The notes under the pieces are model-generated. The model was not told where the DNA came from and made no database searches. It was given only the letters and a program-made list of their open reading frames with translations. Made by a program: the position numbers and the translations under genes. From the NCBI RefSeq assembly GCF_037975245.1, contig NC_092562.1, forward strand, positions 14,267,521 through 14,331,520: a stretch of DNA of 64,000 bases, written 5' to 3'. Shown here piece after piece: positions 50,141 through 63,769 of the stretch; position 1 is the stretch's first letter; every line of letters starts with the position of its first letter. The DNA comes from Apostichopus japonicus. Taxonomy: Eukaryota > Echinodermata > Holothuroidea > Aspidochirotida > Stichopodidae.

Positions 50141-50149
50141 ACAGTGAGA

Positions 50150-50700
50150 TTTTGTTTCTTTCTGGCACCTTACTTTGCTCCAACCTTAGTAACAACTACA
50201 GATTTTATGACAATTTTTATTTGAATTATGCAAGAACAAAGAAAAAGCAATTTTCTATTTCCTTCTCTGGTGTTAAAATTTGGAATTCATTGGATAACAC
50301 TATAAAATCTGCTGTTACATTAAGTTTGTTTAAAAAAAGACTTAAAAACAATTTCCTGACAGCCTATGATGATGATTGTTCAAATTAAGTTATACACCGT
50401 CTCTTTCTCTCTATGCCACAACATCTGTGTTTTTTTTAGTGCTTTCTGTTAACTTTGCATTTAATATTGCCATCACAAATTTGCCTTCACTGTAATACAT
50501 AAAACAGATATATAACTAGGGAAAGTATTTATAAGCATTTTGCTTCTTTTTTCTCCATTTCCATTTAATCTTGATTTATCTACATATATGTCCATTCAAC
50601 GAATGTTGTCTCTATTTGTATTGTGCTTTCTGTGAGCTTAAAAATGTTACGTTCAACATTCTTGTATTTAATTGATGATGGAAATAAATGATGTCAATGT
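50150..50700 (+). mobile_element. 5'-truncated LINE: reverse-transcriptase C-terminus and 3' tail
   Basis: The plus frame ending at 50388 reads FSISFSGVKIWNSLDNTIKS and then LFKKRLKNNFL. This is the well-known C-terminal signature of CR1/L2/Jockey-type ORF2 (GPKLWNSLP ... FKKxLK). A 3' UTR follows, ending near the repeated ATGTCAATGTCAATG at about 50690-50705. 5' truncation is normal for LINE copies. Confidence 0.75.
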
Positions 50701-50705
50701 CAATG

Positions 50706-52663
50706 TGTTTCTCTTTGGCCTGTGTAGCAAAAAGGATTTGAGGACCCTTGGTCTAGACTTCACAGCAGCCTGCATCATCTAGTCCCATGGAAGTTTCACA
50801 CTAACAATGCCCACATGATATCTATATTATTATCGAGTGTGCTTAAAGTATTCAGTTTTATTTAAAGGTGTAGCAGTCATTTATTTTGGTAACAAATGCC
50901 ATTTTTCCACAAGTAGAAGTAACTTTATAGAGTTTTGCACAGGAAAATTGCAAAACTATCCTTCATCTGCGGATTATAGCAAAATACAGTCAACAAACGT
51001 GACCTTATAACACTTGTTTTTATCTAGCAATTTGGTGTCACTTTAATAACATTGAAACAGACCACCAGTCTAGAATTAAGTATTGAATACAGCAAAAAAA
51101 CTGGGATGTGGCCGAGGAGAGGCCGAGGAGGAAGATAGGGAGCTGACAGGGTAGACTTACCCTCATCCCAGCGCAGCTTTCTCATACTGAGAAAAACTAA
51201 TCACAAGGAATGATTACACTTAAAATGCAAAATAACAGAGAGTGAAAAAAGGAGTGGTGCGCAATATCATTAAAGGTACTCCCTCTGTGGGAGGATGTAG
51301 CTAGGGAATAGACGACCCCTCATAGCCCCCACCCCCATTTTAACCCCCCTCCACCATTACCTTCTTTCTCTGGTCTGGATCAAATCTCCTAATATTTGAA
51401 AGTGAATCATATCAGTGTTGACCTGTATAAATCTCTGTGTACAATATTACAATAATATGACAAAATAAAGTATTTACTGTACTTTATATATTTTGCTTCC
51501 CCATGCCATCACCTACCAATAACCGTTCAAACATTTCACAATCCTACAAAAGGCCCCATTTCAAAGAGGGGCATTTAAAAAAAACAAGAACACAATTTAA
51601 AAGGACTCATTCCTCTCGGTATTCACCTGGTGACTTAATTAAACGACTTCAATCGAGTGAAAGAGAATCAAGACAGAGATGTGATATTTCGAAATTGTTT
51701 CCAGAGAAGAAACACAAAGATTGATCCCAGTTGGCAACAATTTAATCAAACCATTAACCATAATAATCCTAGCTGGATTTTTCAAATGTCAAAACTAATT
51801 ATGGCAAGACCGAACCTCTTTTGCTACAATGACTACAAAATCATTTCAAATTCTTAAAGATTAGTGCAAGTTGTCATTTACAATGGCCAACAAACATTGG
51901 GGAAGAGTGGAGGGAATTATAAAAATATTGACTGTGTCAAGCTCTTTAAATTTTGGTTAAAGTTGTCATTTACACCGGACAACAAACATGGGGTGTGGTA
52001 AAGGGTGGGTAGGGAGGGAGGGGGGGAGGGAGGGAATTAAAGGGAAAATAAACTGTGGGGAGAAAAGTAAAATGGAAGTACCAAGATGGCTGTAAATGTT
52101 TGCAGCATGAGTAGGTTTAATCCTGCATCATTTAAATTATCACTTTTTAGTAACAATTTTGTTGTCGTTTTTTGGGGGGTTTTTTCAACTGCTTTTTAAT
52201 GGCTTTTTGACATGCAGTAAATGCCTATCTACATTAAGATCCATTTATAAAAAAATATTTGTCACCAATTTAGGCAAGTTTGGCAACCAAAACAATTTAT
52301 CTCTCACTCATTATGAAGTGCTCTTGAGAATTAAACATTCGTATAATTTCCTCCTTGGCTGTCAGTGTTTAGGATGGAAACCAACCATGTTTTCAACCAT
52401 TGTTTGGTGTAAAAAAAAATCATTGGCACGGTGTAATAAACAAAGTTCATGATTACCACTTTTTTTCGCTACAAATGGGCAGTTTAATCGCTCTTGTGAA
52501 TGGACTTTTCCAAATACTTCATCGGTTCTCTTCTCTTTTTGCTTCATTTCAGCAAATCAACGATATTTTCAATCGTTTCTAATACTCGGTGTGATAATCG
52601 TTCCTTCTCTTCATACTCCATTTTCCCCGCAAATCTTTACATCTAGTGGATTCGGTAAAAATC
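50706..52663. other. 3' flank of fukutin; no second gene recognised
   Basis: Contains a G-rich stretch (about 52000-52035) and short frames only. It probably includes the fukutin 3' UTR next to 52664; I could not fix its poly(A) signal. Confidence 0.4.
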
Positions 52664-55600
52664 TTAACTTTCTTCTACCTCGATAATTTCAAAGACTTGC
52701 ATGACTTCCGGCCATTCTTCTTTCGGCCACTGACCGTTGGGTATGACATTGGGGGGGCTACTCTTCCAGTTCCAGCTGGTCACCTTGGTGTTCCAAGACT
52801 TTCCGTAGTTGGCTTCCACGTACGACAGAGTTTGGCAAGGCACTCTTACTTTGATTCTGACAAACTCAGTCCAGCAGAGATCGAACCATGGAAAAATGTA
52901 TCTGAAAAAAAAATCCGTAGAAAGTATTTCAGATAGCTATATGCAGGGATTTGCCCAGGATTTCCTGAGTGCCGCGTATACTGATCGCCGTCCTGGGAGA
53001 GAGGTCTAAGGAAGAGGGGGTGACCCACTCCTCTTTGAGAAATTTTTCGATTTTTGAAAGTGCTCAGATGCCAAATGCTGGCACTTGTATAGCTTTTTAA
53101 GCACATACACAAGTACTAGTTTTGCTAACAATTTGCATTTTTAAATTTTTTTTTAGTGAAATATATTACGTACCTGGTAAAAGATTTTACAAGGGACCGA
53201 TTGAGAGCTGTAAGTCATGTTTCTCTCATGCGTAACTGATGCATTATTAGTCTGTATGATTTTGGCATAGGCTAGGCCCAATTTATGTTGAATATATTGT
53301 TAGGATTGTCGGGATTTTAGATGAAAATAGTGCTGGGCGCGATTCACAATTTTTAAGACAGTGCTGGGCGGGGCCGCCCAGTGCCGCCCAGTGTGGGCAC
53401 ATCCCTGTATATGAAAAGGATTGAGCATAACATACCCCACCCATAAAAGTATTAAATTGTTTAACAACTAGTCCAAAGACAAAGGGATTCCATTATTCCA
53501 AACACAACAACTAAACTCAACTCAATCCAACTTGAATGAAGCCCCGAAGCGTTTGTGATATCAAGGCCAAACGATTTGGCCGTGGGAGGGGAAAGAGGGA
53601 GGCTAAACATATTTTGAAATAATACAGCTCTATTAGAAAATGAATGACTTTTAAGCAGAATTTTGCACTCAACTTGAAAGGTTCTTCCAATGTAATATTT
53701 AGCAGCTCTCTCTAAACTGTTCATCTGTCCTTTCTAATAATCCGGAAATTTCCATGTATTTGCGTCATATTATTTTTGTTGGACTCATATTGGATTATCA
53801 TTATTGAGGTAAATTTTTCGCTCACTTTGCTATTTTTGAGAATAAAGAGATAAGAACAATGTCTTAGACCAATTTCAACATTTCTGTGTAATATATGCAA
53901 ATGCATTCGATTTTGGGTGTCAACCAAATTAGCCATACAGTTGACGATAATCGCTTGGTTTTATAAAACTGCTGACCGAAAACATAAAACTTCTTTGCTT
54001 TAGAAGCTATTCAGTTAAACATGGAGCCATATCTATCCTCCATTAACAGCCTCCCTTCCCTCAAACAAAGCAGCCCCCTCCCTCCTCCCAATTTCCCCTG
54101 CAGTTATGATGCGTCTCCACCTTGTCAACCCTCTTACTTGTATTTCTCTCCGGTGCTTGTGTCCGATCCGCCATTCCATAGAGTATTACCTTCTTCATAG
54201 AAAAAGAATATATCCAATTTGAGTTGATCTTTCACAAACGAAAGTTCGTAGCTATCACTCCTCTGAGGAACACAAAAGGCAGAGAGAAAATTGTATCAAT
54301 TTTTATAGTTTCATAAAATTTATGACTACACTTTATAAAGACTAACATTATTTTTAGGTTCATAGGAAGTTTATCTTGAAAAAGAAATCATGCAGATATA
54401 TATGCTTAAGTCTCACTAATAAACATATCAATAGTTCACACTGGCCTTTTTTTTTAATTCTGACTTCCTTGTCAATAACAAATTCCTCTGTTTATGTCTC
54501 ATCCAGTTAGAATATTTTCTGAAATTGCAATTTTACCAATTTTCTTTCTTTTATAGTTCAAATATACAGTTAGTTCATCTTCCATCTACTGATTGCATAA
54601 TCAGGTACAATTAATTAATAAACTTTCAACTGAAACCCAGGTCTTGTCACATTAGAGCATAAATGATTGCATGGTAACACTGTGATGCAGTTTCTGAAAC
54701 TCTTGAAACACAAAATATTAAAAGTTGATCGTAGTTTTCATAGTTTCAAAAGGTGATACTCTGAATCTGTATTCATTTCACCAAAAGTCTTGCTTCTCTG
54801 AAACAGAATTATTTTTGTTCCGAAGGGGTGTACCTGTACAGGTTTTTAATGGCAGCAACACGACATGTAACCCCGCCTAACTTTGCAGATAAGACGTCTC
54901 GTAAGAGCTGTTATTGTTAACATGTAAAATTAGGCTCATTACCAGACAATTGTATCATTCTGGAAAAGTAGAAATTCATACTTTGTGTCCCTCATATTCA
55001 TATTCTGGTATAATTGCCCGAGTACTTATTGCCCGAGTACTTATTGCCCGAGTACATATTGCCCGAGTTCTTATTGCCCGAGTACTTATTGCCCGAGTAC
55101 TTATTGCCCGAGTACTTATTGCCCGAGTACGTATTGCCCGAGTACTTATTGCCCGAGTATTTATTGCCCGAGTACTTATTGCCCGAGTACTTATTGCCTG
55201 AGTAGTCTTAATCATACATTCGTACTCATACTCCTACTCGGTGCATTTTGGAAATATTGTAGCGATACTTAGAGCAAGAGGACCAACTTGTACTCACATT
55301 TTAATAAAGCCTTGTACTCATACAGTATTTGTCCTCATAACAAGGGAATTCTACTCTACTATATTAACTGACACTGTTGTACACATACTCACGTCACACT
55401 TGTTGGACATACTAACACTTTTGTACATTCTCACATCACACTGCTGTCCACATACTCACTCTGTTGCACACATATTACACTGTTGTTCACATACTCACAC
55501 TGATGTACACATACTCACATCACACGGCTGTACACATACTCACACTTTTGTACACATACTCACACTGTTGTGTACATACTCACATCACACAGCTGTACAC

Positions 55601-58600
55601 ATACTCACTCTGTTGTACACATACTCACACTGTTGTTCACATACTCACACCACTGTACACATACTCACATCACACTGTTGTACACATACTCACACTACTT
55701 GTACATACTCACATGACACTGCTTTGCACATGTACTCTCACTGTCTGCCTTCAATGCACTTTATTACAATGAGTTACAACAGAAAGAACGAATTGTGACA
55801 GAACCTACTAGGCTCGTATAATTTCTAGTACTTATTGAGATGTACCACGACCAACTGCTTTAAATTGGCTCGACATTATTAGACGTGCTACTGTATATCC
55901 TGACTCATAAATGTAAACCATCCTCCACTTTAGTGTTTAGCCAAATTTACTAAAAGCGTTTTGACAATTATTGGCTAAATCAGCTTCATGAAATCGGAGA
56001 CACAATCAAGGGGGGCGAAAAAAGGGCTCTAGCACCGTAAAGCGAAGGCCTGCAAGTCCTCACAAGTTGTCACGATTGCTACGAGGTCATGTTCAACTCT
56101 CCAAAAAACAACAAAATTTATGTACATGAAATGAGCACCTTGAAATCACAATCTTTAATATGAAGTATCACGTAACTGTGTGAACTGCAGCATATGTCTC
56201 GGAACAATTTTTTCTTGGTGAAAAACACGTTGTGAGAGAAGCCTGTTCGTCTTACCAAAAAAAAAAACAATTCATTCCAGTTAGGTAAGTAGAAGATGCA
56301 AATAAACTGCTTTGTATCTGTTTTAGAGTTAAATGACAGCAAATGATGTAATGATGACAAAACTGAATTAACATATATATACCACTAATTATCTTCTTTT
56401 TTTGTTTTTTTTATTATTTAATATTGCATTTTATTAGTACTAGTTACTGACAACCACAGTGTAGTTTTCAAAAGAGCCAATCCAAAATATCGGATGAAAA
56501 ACAAAGAAAAGAAACGTTTGACAACTAAAGAGAGAGGAGGAAAAAATTGAAAAATTAAGGATAGAAAATGAATGGGAAAAGTAGTAAAATTTCTTACCTT
56601 ACCAAACTGATGTACCAGCATCAGTCCAGCCATCTCCATTGCCGGTATCAGACGGACGCTATAGTCTTCTATTTTCATCCCAAAATCTACATCTAAACTA
56701 TGGCCAATGATACGACATTCTCTGAACCAGCCTGAGGAAGAAGTCAAATAAAACAAATCCTTAAATGACCGCAAAATTGCACTAAAGTGATCTAGAAACC
56801 AGCTGTTGTCATGGAAATGATTATAGGGAGCAGTTAATCATTCCAGAACCCTTCGGGGTGTGGGGGTGGGGTGGGGGAGTAAAAGTTTATTCAGGTTAAT
56901 TGACATACATGTGTAGATTTAAAATGGATACACTGGAGATGCAGGCTGGTGAAATTGGTATGAATGAATATATTTGATAAAAAGTCAATACATTTAGAAT
57001 AACTGTTTGGAACAACCTACAGTAAATAGGTGCAAAAACAGTCTATGATGTTAAATATGTACAAGAAATCCGATATAACAACATTATCCCACTGACTTCT
57101 CTGCTGACAACAAAATTTGTAAGCGTTAACTACGGTAGATCATAGATGTGAACTACGATTCACTTCCGCCCATTCTGCCGATAAATTCAAAGTATTAAAG
57201 TGATACAGTCAAACAAATATGTTTTACACACTCAGAAACAATGCTACAATTTCAATGGCATATATGCTGAAGACAAACTCAGCCCTTCTTTATGAAAATA
57301 AAAATAAAAATAAAATAATATAAAACTGTTAGCAAACTGCTCATCCACTAAAGTGCCTGTGTAAGAGAATGTGTAAAAGTTAGAGGGCCTGAAGTTTCCA
57401 TCCTAGCAGGATCTTCTTCAGAGGGGGCTTCAATCTTCTCTATGAAAGAGACATAACTGATAACAGACCACATATCTACTGCAAAGCCTGTGCAGGTAAA
57501 TTAGAAGGCCTGACGTTTCAAACTGCCGTGCTCTGAAGAAGCTCCCGCTACGCTACACTCATTAAATAGGACGACATTTAATGTGAAGAACTCTACACTT
57601 ATCATCTCAATGTGAATACAAGAGAAATAAGTAAGAACAAAAAAAAGGACACATTTACTTGCATTTTTTTCTCCTCCTTTCATACTTACTGAGACAAGTG
57701 CCACTGCTAAGCCAAAACGGAATCCCTAACTCGTCTAAGACTGCCGCCCCTGCTATCAGGATGTCTTTCGCATTAGATCGAAATCTCTCGCCGACCACGT
57801 CGCCGTCGTCATAGTGACGCGTGACAAATTTCGCAGCTCTCTCGTAATTGCACTCCAGGAATGTAGAATGTTGGATCTGATTTAGAAACTTCTTGGGATA
57901 CTTAGGGACCATAAAGTAGACGTTATCCACCTTGACCTCGGCAAATTCCATTCTGCATATAAACATGAGATGTAAAAGACAAATTGTGAATATATCGCCA
58001 GGGTATCCTGTTACTTTATGAATTCTACTTATACAATATACGTCGGTGGAATTTGTTGTCATGAATTGTAGTGATAACGATGGGGACTGTCCCTTTGCTT
58101 CACGTCCGCATACATACTTAGACGTACAGTACTTGACATTTTTCTTCTCTTTTTTTTTTCCACTTATAGAGTTAACTGTGTCCTTGAGAAAATTCATCTT
58201 CCAGTCATTTCCTTTCCCCCTACCCCCCCCCCCTCCCCCACCCAATTTTTTGAATATTTATGCATATCAAATTCCACCTAAAGAATATGGTTCTTCAATA
58301 TTAGTGAAATCAGCCAATGCCTATAAACCTAATTTGTACATGATCGGTCAGGACTAAACATTGCAATTATTGCCGTGAGGCAAATAAGGCTTCTTTCTTG
58401 CATAGTAAAAGCTGACTTCTGTGAAAATTAGGTTAAAAATGTATAAAAACAAAAGCCAGCTGCACAGCAGACAGCCAGTATTATTTATCTACAGGAGAGA
58501 CTGCTCCTCATAAACATTGAAAAATCTCCATTGAATTAATAGTTCTATTTTGTCCTTTGAGAAGCTGGTCATCTGCTTTGTCCTTCTTCCTTGTTTAATT

Positions 58601-60876
58601 ATTTTTTTTTAAATCCGTAATTTTTTATTCTTTGTTATCTGTGGGAAGTTGTTTTTCCAGCCTTTTCTGTTACGTTTGTTAAATTTTATGATTCTATCCA
58701 ACTCTCTCTTTTTTTTGTCTACCTTTTCTTTTATTTTCTATTTCATTATTTTTTGTTTTTAAGTTAAAATCAGATGGTTTGTATATTGACTTTTCCCTTT
58801 TTCCTCACTCGACCCACTTTAAGGATGTTCCTTCCCTCTCCGTGAAATCTGCCGATACTTAACCTAATTTCTGCATAAAGTCAGTCAGATCTGACATTAA
58901 TAAGGTTTCCTGCTTGCAGAACAAACAGCATAATTGAGTTCATACCTTGCTTAGGTGAAATTGTTAGGATGTGAAATGGTTACAATACAAACGTATAAAA
59001 CATGCCCAGTTTGTGGAAGACATACGTATAACACTTTCTCCTTTTTTTTAAGGGGGAGGGGGGGTGGGGGGGTTTAGGTTCACCAAGTTTATTTAGTAAA
59101 CCACAATGTTACAGTGGCTATTTCTGATGTACACTACAGCGTGAACTGACAGTTAAAATGTATTTCCACAGGTATCTATTATTCATGTGATGTTGAGGTA
59201 CTGTACCAATACATGTAGTAATCGATACAAGCCATTTTGGTGAATTATTTCTCCATCTGTCTCAAGCTGTCAAACGAAGGAAACTGTATGTCCACATCCA
59301 ACTGAGTCTAACAGTCTGTTGAAGCGTGGTGGTCCAATTGGCTAATGCGTCGGACTTTCAATCCAAGGATTTCTGGTTCGATTCATGCCTAGTTCATTAC
59401 GTTTGTGTCCTTGAGCAAGATGCTTTATCTCACTTGCCTCTCTCCACCCAGGGGTTCAATGGGGTACCTGTGAGGTAACTTGTCATTGGGCGCAGTATAT
59501 AACTGCTGCCGACTGGAGGGATTGTCTCTGGGATAGGTTATCATTGACCAGGGGTAATATAACGTCTGTAAAGCGCTTTGAGACCTATCGCTGGTGTAAA
59601 GCGCTATATAAAAAGCAAATATTATTAAATATTATTATTACACAGTATGCCAGGTTGGCATTGGAAGTATGATGCTACATGATACAGTACAGTACTGGGC
59701 TGAAATTATAAAGCCTTCGTACTTGGTGTGTCTCTAGCATGCTTGGGTTCGAGTTTTGCAGCGGTCCCGAAATTTTAGTAGAGGGATTGGCCTGCTGTTC
59801 ACGAGGTACCTTGTGAGAGCCATCCTTCAGACTGGATACAGGTCGCATTGAACAAGGTCCTCTCTTTGTTTTGTGAACGAGCTCTGTGCCCTTTGTGGAG
59901 TTGAAGGTCCATATGATGTTTCAAATCGGTTTTTATGTGAATGCGAATTCGGCAGAGGTATAAAGACAATACAAATAGGAACCTATTTAACAACAATAAA
60001 CAACAAAGGAGATTCGGAGGTGATTATAGTTCATAGGTTGTGTAGACAGGGAGGGTGGGGGAGTGTGGGGGTGTTTAATTGATACCATTGTGACTTACTT
60101 ATCATATGCACCTTCCCCTCTGTTCCCATAAAGTTTCTGGTCATGACTCCACTGTTTGGGGATGGTGGGGGAGTGGGGCAGTAGGGGGGTTTAATTGATA
60201 CCATTGTGACTTACTTATCATATGCACCTTCCCCTCTGTTCCCATAAGTTTCTGGTCATGACTCCACTGTTTGGGGATGGTGGGGGAGTGGGGCAGTAGG
60301 GGGGTTTAATTGATACCATTGTGACTTACTTATCATATGCACCTTCCCCTCTGTTCCCATAAAGTTTCTGGTCATGACTCCACTGTTTGGGGAGGGTGGG
60401 GGAGGGTGGGGGAGTGTGGGGTGGTTCAATTGATACCATTGTGACTTACTTATCATATGCACCTTCCCCTCTGTTCCCCTAAAGTTTCTGGTAATGACTC
60501 CACTGTTTGGGGATGGTGGGGGAGTGGGGGGAGTGGGGGGAGTGGGAGGAGTGGGGGGGTTAATTAATACCATTGTGACTTACTTATCATATGCACCTTC
60601 CCCTCTGTTCCCATAAAGTTTCTGGTCATGACTCCACTGTTTGGTCATCCAGCTTCCCGTCTGACTGACCTGGGACCAATCAATCTTCCCGTGCCAGAAG
60701 TAACTGTCGTTCCGTAGGTAAAAGACGACCAGCTGAATCAGGTAGTCTTTGTACACGAAGAAATGATGGTATGGAATGTCATGCCTCTTACTTATCCTCA
60801 TGGGTAGAACCCTCGGATCTCGACCAATCACCTCAAAATGGCTGAATCCAGCTTCTTTGGCACCCTCCAAGAAATT
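52664..60876 (-). CDS. FKTN: Fukutin, C-terminal 350 residues, five exons; 5' exons not in view
   Basis: Minus-strand exons are 60876-60584, 57952-57690, 56731-56598, 54262-54138 and 52901-52664, all GT-AG with matching phases. Fukutin is a Golgi type II membrane ribitol-phosphate transferase that builds matriglycan on alpha-dystroglycan; its C-terminal half is a LicD/nucleotidyltransferase fold. Visible landmarks are [15 protein letters not shown] (exon A), [13 protein letters not shown] (exon B), SLDVDFG keeping the Asp-x-Asp of the human DVDLG (exon C), [18 protein letters not shown] (exon D), and [23 protein letters not shown] and [10 protein letters not shown] (exon E). The stop is at 52664-52666. 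Human fukutin has 461 residues, so about 110 N-terminal residues, including the membrane anchor, are missing. I found no upstream exon in 60877-64000. The donor of the first visible exon has four tandem duplicates downstream. Confidence 0.94.
52944..53407. mobile_element. CAGGGAT-ended MITE in the last fukutin intron
   Basis: The left end CAGGGATTTGCCC and right end GGGCACATCCCTG are inverted, flanked by TATATG at 52938-52943 and 53408-53413. The interior has two GGGCGGGGCCGCCCAG-type palindromes. It sits only about 40 bp upstream of the last exon's acceptor. Confidence 0.7.
55013..55205. repeat. 15-bp minisatellite (ATTGCCCGAGTACTT) in a fukutin intron
   Basis: About 13 near-perfect units. 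A 15-bp period without a stop in any of the plus frames produces 5-residue repeats in several frames, which should not be read as protein. Confidence 0.95.
55380..55740. repeat. CACATACTCACACTGTTGTA minisatellite in a fukutin intron
   Basis: About 16 degenerate units of 18-24 bp with TACTCACA and TGTTGTACA alternation. Confidence 0.85.
59327..59640 (+). mobile_element. tRNA-derived SINE, full-length, in fukutin intron
   Basis: The head is GTGGTCCAATTGGCTAATGC with B box GGTTCGATTCA. The body includes TTGAGCAAGATGCTTTATCT and GTAAAGCGCTTTGAGACCTA, and the tail is ATT-rich (59615-59640). This layout is typical of invertebrate-deuterostome SINEs. It is antisense to fukutin. Confidence 0.8.
60060..60583 (-). 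repeat. Tandem duplicates of a fukutin exon end and splice donor
   Basis: Four copies of a 115-134-bp unit follow the genuine exon end. Each holds the final 53 nt of the exon (from TGGAGTCATGACCAG to GATAA on the minus strand) and the donor GTAAGT. The donors lie at 60093-60098, 60209-60214, 60324-60329 and 60444-60449; the genuine one is 60578-60583. The unit junctions supply C-rich tracts ending AAACAG, a passable acceptor, so each copy could act as a 53-nt exon. Confidence 0.9.
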
Positions 60877-61139
60877 CTGGGTCAACGAAAATCATCACAA
60901 ATAGAAATCAATGCATGCAAGACAGAGCTCTACAGTGCTCATGTTCAATTTTCAGGACATTTTAATCAAACTTCCCATGAAAGTAATTACTTCAAAAAAG
61001 TCAGCGCCTATGTGCCAACAAAGATAACATCCAGCCTTATATATTTTTTTTTTAATAGCAGCTGAAAGTTAAACAATAAACAATTTTAATGACATTGTCC
61101 GATATGAAACATTTTCCTCACGCAGAGAGACACTTTTCC

Positions 61140-61385
61140 ACATATCAATATAACTCAAATTATAGTGAGTTGGAAATCCAGAACAGTGAAAAAACTTCCA
61201 GCCTAATGAAATGGAGGTAAACGACAAAGGCAAATGAATATACATATAGTTGAAATTGCGGTGAGATTAAAATCCAGAACAGTGTAAAAACTTCCAGCCT
61301 CCACCAGGATTCGAACCGGGGCCTCCCGCTTTATATGCAGACACCCCAACCACTAGGCTATAGAAGTATGTCCAGAGGTTCGAAA
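61140..61385 (-). mobile_element. tRNA-derived SINE (minus strand)
   Basis: Reverse-complemented from about 61375 it has A box TAGCCTAGTGG and B box GGTTCGAATCC, then GGAGGCTGGAAGTTTTTACA. The last part is repeated at about 61165-61205, so the tail is duplicated. It is not a true tRNA: no acceptor stem could be paired. Confidence 0.65.
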
Positions 61386-62489
61386 CCGGTAAGGAAGGTC
61401 GTAATTTCACTGTAGGCATCTGTCACCTGTATCAAACAATTTACTCGTTCTGTTTTTGGTGACATTTTAGCCTTACTCCAGAGATCAAACATAATGCTAA
61501 CCAACCAAAGTTGACAGACAAATTAATGAAGCTATTAAATGAGAGCCTGGTTGTGGTAAAGTTTAAGTTTGCTCTAATATTTACAAATATTGGCAAAATG
61601 CAACATGACTTCATGTCTATATCTTTAGTGGTGAAATAGTTAATGAAAGCCCAACAAAATAGAACATAGCAGACAAAGTTGATTATCTTTTCTTAGATAT
61701 TTGATGTTGGTTTCAAGACGATAATCTTTGATGGATATACAGTATTACATTTGGAAGGTATGGAATGCCTCATATTTAAGATATGATAACCCCAAGGGTA
61801 GCAGCTGCTGTTTAAGACTAAAATGTTTAATACAATAACCTATTGCTTTTTCTTTCTAATAATCAAGAAAAAAAATGTCAACTTGTAACATGCTGTGATG
61901 CATACTGTACTGTGTATCTCAGTTGTCTGTTTCATCAAAACAAAATGACTTGTATCTCCCTTGCAGAGCAGATGAATATTTAGTTTGTTTCAACCAATCA
62001 TGTTCATGTATTTGTACCAGGCAAATGCGTGATACAGTATGTACTGTAAATGACCTGAAATCAATTTTCTGCAAAAAGTTGGGTATCACTGGATGTTTGA
62101 CAGAAGGAAAATTAAGTACAGTTTTCACAGACTGTGTGACAATAAGTGTGAATGTCTACATAAACACTGTATATTATAATGTATGAGCACTCGATGAAGA
62201 TGCAGGATTGGCCTAAAACATCAGATGTCATGTACAGTAGTATGGGAAGATTGACAGTCTGTTACCTCAGGTGACAAAGAGTGTTTATCCAGAAGCAACT
62301 TCATTTCAGTTAATACGATCTTAAAGGAGAGAATTTAATACAGATATTAGGACAGCATCTTGTGAACAAGTGATTCAGGTTCCACGTGCAAATAAGTTGC
62401 ACCAGAAATCATGTGGATGCATGTAGCATACTGTGCTGTATATGCTCTGTTAAATAGCTTGACATCGGATATTAGGCGCTATAGAACAT
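61386..62489. other. No gene recognised upstream of the visible fukutin exons
   Basis: AT-rich with several short frames on both strands. None shows fukutin N-terminal residues or a membrane anchor with splice sites. Confidence 0.4.
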
Positions 62490-63160
62490 TTCTTGATTGA
62501 CTGTCTGACTGTCCGACTGACTGACTAGGTGACTGACTGACTGATTGTCTGACTAACTGACTGTCTGACTGATGGACTGACTGACTGACTGACTGACTGA
62601 CTGACTAACTAGCTATATGACTGACTGTCTGGCTGACTGACTGACTATGTGACTGTCTGACTGACTGTCTGACTGACTGACTGTCTGACTGACTGATAGA
62701 CTGACTGAATGTCTGACTGTCTGACTAACTAGCTATGTGACTGACTGACTGTCTGTCTGTCTGACTGACTATGTGACTGTCTGTCTGTCTGACTGATTGA
62801 CTATGTGACTGTCTGACTGACTGACTGTCTGACTGACTGATGGACTGACTGACTGACTGACTGTCTGATGGACTGACTGACTGACTGACTGACTGTCTGA
62901 TGGACTGACTGACTGACTATGTGACTGTCTGTCTGACTGACTGACTGACTAACTGTCTGACTGACTGACTGTCTGATTGGCTGACTGACTGACTGATTGG
63001 CTGACTGACTGATTGGCTGACTGACTGACTGACTGTCTAAACTGATGGACTGACTGACTGACTGTCTGATGGACTGACTGACTGACTGACTGTCTGGCTG
63101 ACTGACTATGTGACTGTCTGTCTGACTGACTGCCCTGACTGACTGTCTGACTGACTATCA
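62490..63160. repeat. (GACT)n-type microsatellite, about 670 bp
   Basis: CTGACTGACTGTCTGACTGA-type array with interspersed TATGTGACTG and GATGGACTGA variants. Confidence 0.95.
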
Positions 63161-63769
63161 GTTGTTATTCTCACTTTTTCTGACATTTACAATAAATTAA
63201 AGTGATTATAATCTTGTTTTTAATCAACCATACATAGCTGCTGTGTGATGTCAAGTTCCAAACATACTTGTAACAAACATCACATAATTTGTAAACTGTT
63301 TTTTCTTCTTCTTTCTGTTTTGCAGTTGTCTATTTTGATTTTTGAATTCTTAAAGAATGGCAAGCGTGTATCCAGAAATGGAAAGTGTGGTGAATGAAGG
63401 GGGTGAACAGAATGTAAGAGTGAATAAATAGTTTAATCAACATCATTCCGTTGGAAAAACTGTGGCAAATATGACTACAAGTCGCCTCTCCTCCTTTTGC
63501 TAAAATCATGATGTATACCCCCAATTAATTGATTTCTTAGTTTTGTAAATGTGGTACAGATTTCTTGAAATTTTGAGGACTATTAAATGAACCCATCTTG
63601 TTGTCTACATGGGAAAAGGAATCAAAATTATATTATATTAATGCCAGTACTAACAGTACATGTCACACTACACTGTGCAGCATGACCCACTCTTCATAAC
63701 TAAGTACTTTACTTTAATGATGAACATTTAACACTTATCAGCTGTAAACTGAACACTGAACACTGTAAA
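63161..63769. other. No feature recognised
   Basis: AT-rich intergenic or intronic DNA between a microsatellite and a SINE. Confidence 0.35.

Noticed and set aside
55013-55205. CRISPR-like regular repeat array
   Set aside because: Contiguous 15-bp tandem repeat without unique spacers, in an animal intron.
55241-55798. 185-codon His/Thr/Leu-rich plus-strand frame
   Set aside because: Created by the CACATACTCAC minisatellite inside a fukutin intron; no domain.
61305-61380. tRNA gene
   Set aside because: A and B boxes are present but no acceptor stem pairs and a SINE body follows.
61919-62186. Possible upstream fukutin exon on the minus strand
   Set aside because: Residues do not match the fukutin N-terminal region and no consistent splice pair was found.
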